Part shown: in pieces, positions 54,590 through 56,233 of the stretch | Layout: each line of letters starts with the position of its first letter | Position numbering within the stretch: the first letter of the stretch is position 1 | NCBI RefSeq assembly: GCF_000379445.1 | Contig: NZ_KB902246.1 | Span: 1 to 56,233, forward strand | DNA from: Fangia hongkongensis FSC776 = DSM 21703 | GTDB lineage: Bacteria > Pseudomonadota > Gammaproteobacteria > Francisellales > Francisellaceae | Direction: 5' to 3' | Length of the DNA stretch: 56,233 nt | Position numbers and translations under genes: made by a program | The notes under the pieces: model-generated | Seen by the model: only the letters and a program-made list of their open reading frames with translations | The model's database searches: none | What the model was told of the DNA's origin: nothing

Positions 54590-56233
54590 CTATCCAAAGT
54601 AGCGTAAAAGCGCATTTTTTAGTTTTGCTAATTCATATCTTTGTACATTTGCTGATATTGCTTTATCAAGTGCTATACTCGACACTGGGACATTAGTGGA
54701 CTTCGTATTTTCTTCAACAGTTTGAAGACTCTTTTGCGCATCAGTCTCTGCTTTATTTTTTAGTGAATCATCTTTTTGAGCTAATTGATCACTTCTTTGG
54801 CTATTTTCACCGTCATTACTAGAGTTAGATGCGGTTAAAGATTCCTCTTGCTCTGGAAGCGTTTGATTGTCTAAGTCATCCTCCTGCACAGTCTCTAGCT
54901 CTGACTCAACTCTCACCTCTAGCAAATCATCTTCTTCATTGCGCTCTTCAAACAAACCTAAGTTACTAGCTGTAGATAAAATTGGCAGCTCAGAGTCATG
55001 AGATATTACAGGGGGTACTTTAAGTTCAGTAAGACTTTCATCGGAAATGACTGAGCGAATAGCCACCTTATCAGTTGAAGATGATATCACACTCTCTGAA
55101 AAGCCTTCATTGTCTAGAAAAGCAACTTTTAAGGAAAGCTGCTTACCTACATCCTCATCTGTTAATAAATACTCTATACTGCTAGCGCCATTAATCACTT
55201 CTCCATTGCGCAGCCACTGGTAATTTACTTCACCTACACCTTCAATATCTTCAATGTCAAAACTACCGCTCAGGAAGCTCCCTGCCTGCACCAAACCAGA
55301 AATAGTGACACTCCCAGTTGCACTATCATTCACAGCTATCACATTAATTGTCATTAGATAGGCTGTTTCACTATAACTCTCTCCATCACTTACTTTAAAA
55401 TTAAAACTTGCGTAATTATCAGCATGCTCATTTTCACCTGACACAAAACGAAAACGTCCTTCATTTAAATGATCTGCACTGATAATTTGACCAGTGACTA
55501 GATCTTGCCAAGCATCTTGGTTACTGACATCATATTGCAACGTACCTTGCGTTACCAAAGAGGTAATTTGAATACTTTCAAGCGTATCTCCATTATCAAT
55601 ATCTGAGAAGTTGAAATCACTAGCAGAAAAGATATAACGTTGATCTTCATTAATATTGATTGTATTATTCTCTGCAGTTGGTGGAGTGTTTTCATCATTC
55701 ACCGCATTCACTGTAATCGATACCGTATCACTATCCGTTAAAGGCGTGCCATCATTATCTGTCGACAATACGGTTAAGGTATCACTGCCATTAAAGTTTA
55801 AGTCCCCTTGATAACTCAAACTCGACAAAGTCGCATTAATATCACTTTGATTACCACTGATCGTTAAACTGCTACTACCATTTGCACCACTACTAATACT
55901 CGCGCTTCCCGATAAACTCACCGTTAATGTCCCATCATTCACACTTAATTGTGTCGAGGCCATGCCCTCAACATCCGAGACACTAATACCACTGATACTC
56001 AATGCAGTATCCTCATCTACACTCTGTGAACTAGGAACCGTATTCACCGGAGCATCATTCACCGCAGTCATACTCACCGTTGAGCTGATATTGGGTGCAG
56101 AGACATTATCATTATTTCCAACATTACTCCCACTGTCTGTCAAACTGGTAATGGTTACTACTCTGCTTGTTGTACTTGGATCTTCTGAGCTATGACTAAA
56201 TGCTAAACCATCAATCAATGTCTCAACTGCAGC
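54590..56233 (-). CDS. C-terminal part of a large cadherin/VCBS-like repeat adhesin, runs off the right edge
   Basis: The frame is open to the window end (AAVETLIDG before the first listed Met), so this is a partial gene. The visible ~547 residues have three parts. Near the edge are Ca-binding cadherin-like repeats of about 100 residues bounded by TVNAVNDE/TAVNDAPV. Next is a domain with NTININEDQRYIFSASDFNFSDIDNGDTL and a VQAGSFLSGSFDIEDIEGVGEVNYQWLRNG module. The last ~170 residues form an acidic Glu/Asp/Ser-rich tail ending RYELAKLKNALLRYFG. No RTX type-I secretion signal, LPxTG or barrel anchor is recognised at the C-terminus. Probably a surface or secreted adhesin. Confidence 0.8.
   Translation of the reverse strand, partial: AAVETLIDGLAFSHSSEDPSTTSRVVTITSLTDSGSNVGNNDNVSAPNISSTVSMTAVNDAPVNTVPSSQSVDEDTALSISGISVSDVEGMASTQLSVNDGTLTVSLSGSASISSGANGSSSLTISGNQSDINATLSSLSYQGDLNFNGSDTLTVLSTDNDGTPLTDSDTVSITVNAVNDENTPPTAENNTININEDQRYIFSASDFNFSDIDNGDTLESIQITSLVTQGTLQYDVSNQDAWQDLVTGQIISADHLNEGRFRFVSGENEHADNYASFNFKVSDGESYSETAYLMTINVIAVNDSATGSVTISGLVQAGSFLSGSFDIEDIEGVGEVNYQWLRNGEVINGASSIEYLLTDEDVGKQLSLKVAFLDNEGFSESVISSSTDKVAIRSVISDESLTELKVPPVISHDSELPILSTASNLGLFEERNEEDDLLEVRVESELETVQEDDLDNQTLPEQEESLTASNSSNDGENSQRSDQLAQKDDSLKNKAETDAQKSLQTVEENTKSTNVPVSSIALDKAISANVQRYELAKLKNALLRYFG

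Overview
The window looks like a chromosomal segment of a low-GC gammaproteobacterium. The housekeeping genes (secA next to a DUF721/dciA gene, leuS-lptE, serC-cmk, ribF-ileS-lspA, acnA-prpB, asnS-murJ) are gammaproteobacterial in type. The DUF3573/LbtU-like porin, with its N-terminal coiled coil, is a family I associate with Francisella, Legionella and relatives. My best guess is the Francisella/Fastidiosibacteraceae neighbourhood (Cysteiniphilum, Fangia and similar). This is inferred from gene content only.

Layout. (1) 1-560: the 3' end of an IS3-family element inserted into an IS5-like transposase gene. (2) 745-822: tRNA-Val(GAC), followed by an accessory block on the minus strand: an M15 D,D-carboxypeptidase-like protein, an MntA-like nucleotidyltransferase, and a second nucleotidyltransferase fused to a HEPN-like domain. 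(3) 2746-17883: a 15-gene minus-strand surface polysaccharide (probably O-antigen) cluster. It makes GDP-L-fucose (manC, gmd, fcl) and dTDP-L-rhamnose (rmlA, C, D, B). It also encodes a Wzx flippase, a Wzy/ligase-like polymerase, four or five glycosyltransferases, an initiating sugar-phosphate transferase and an unexpected 2OG-Fe(II) oxygenase. (4) 17960-18570: a four-helix-bundle (S23-like) gene lying between two near-identical 19-bp AT-rich direct repeats; the right copy runs into a perfect 13 x 7-bp tandem array. (5) 18785-27670: leucyl aminopeptidase, a LysR/NTF2-like/MFS divergent module, secA, dciA, tRNA-Arg(CCT) and a 14-TM MFS exporter. (6) 27996-32812: a four-gene plus-strand operon that reads as a lysine-to-2-hydroxyglutarate catabolic route. 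(7) 32912-54588: mostly core genes: FUSC-like protein, leuS, lptE, GNAT, cmk, serC, porin, malic enzyme, ribF, ileS, lspA, a DUF378 protein, acnA, prpB, asnS and murJ. (8) 54590 to the right edge: the C-terminal part of a large repeat-containing cadherin/VCBS-like adhesin that continues beyond the window.

How it works together. The left third is a typical variable surface island. It is bounded by a tRNA and IS debris on one side and a repeat-flanked cassette on the other, and carries homopolymer tracts (C8 in wzy, A9 in wzx) that could allow phase variation. The middle holds a catabolic operon feeding lysine carbon towards the TCA cycle. The right half is mainly translation, envelope assembly and central carbon metabolism (malic enzyme, aconitase, methylisocitrate lyase-type enzyme).

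No CRISPR array, rRNA, phage structural genes or replication origin was seen. The most noteworthy candidates are the fused NTase-HEPN protein with an altered catalytic triad, the poly-C tract in wzy, the repeat-flanked four-helix-bundle cassette, the oxygenase in the O-antigen cluster and the compact lysine catabolic operon.
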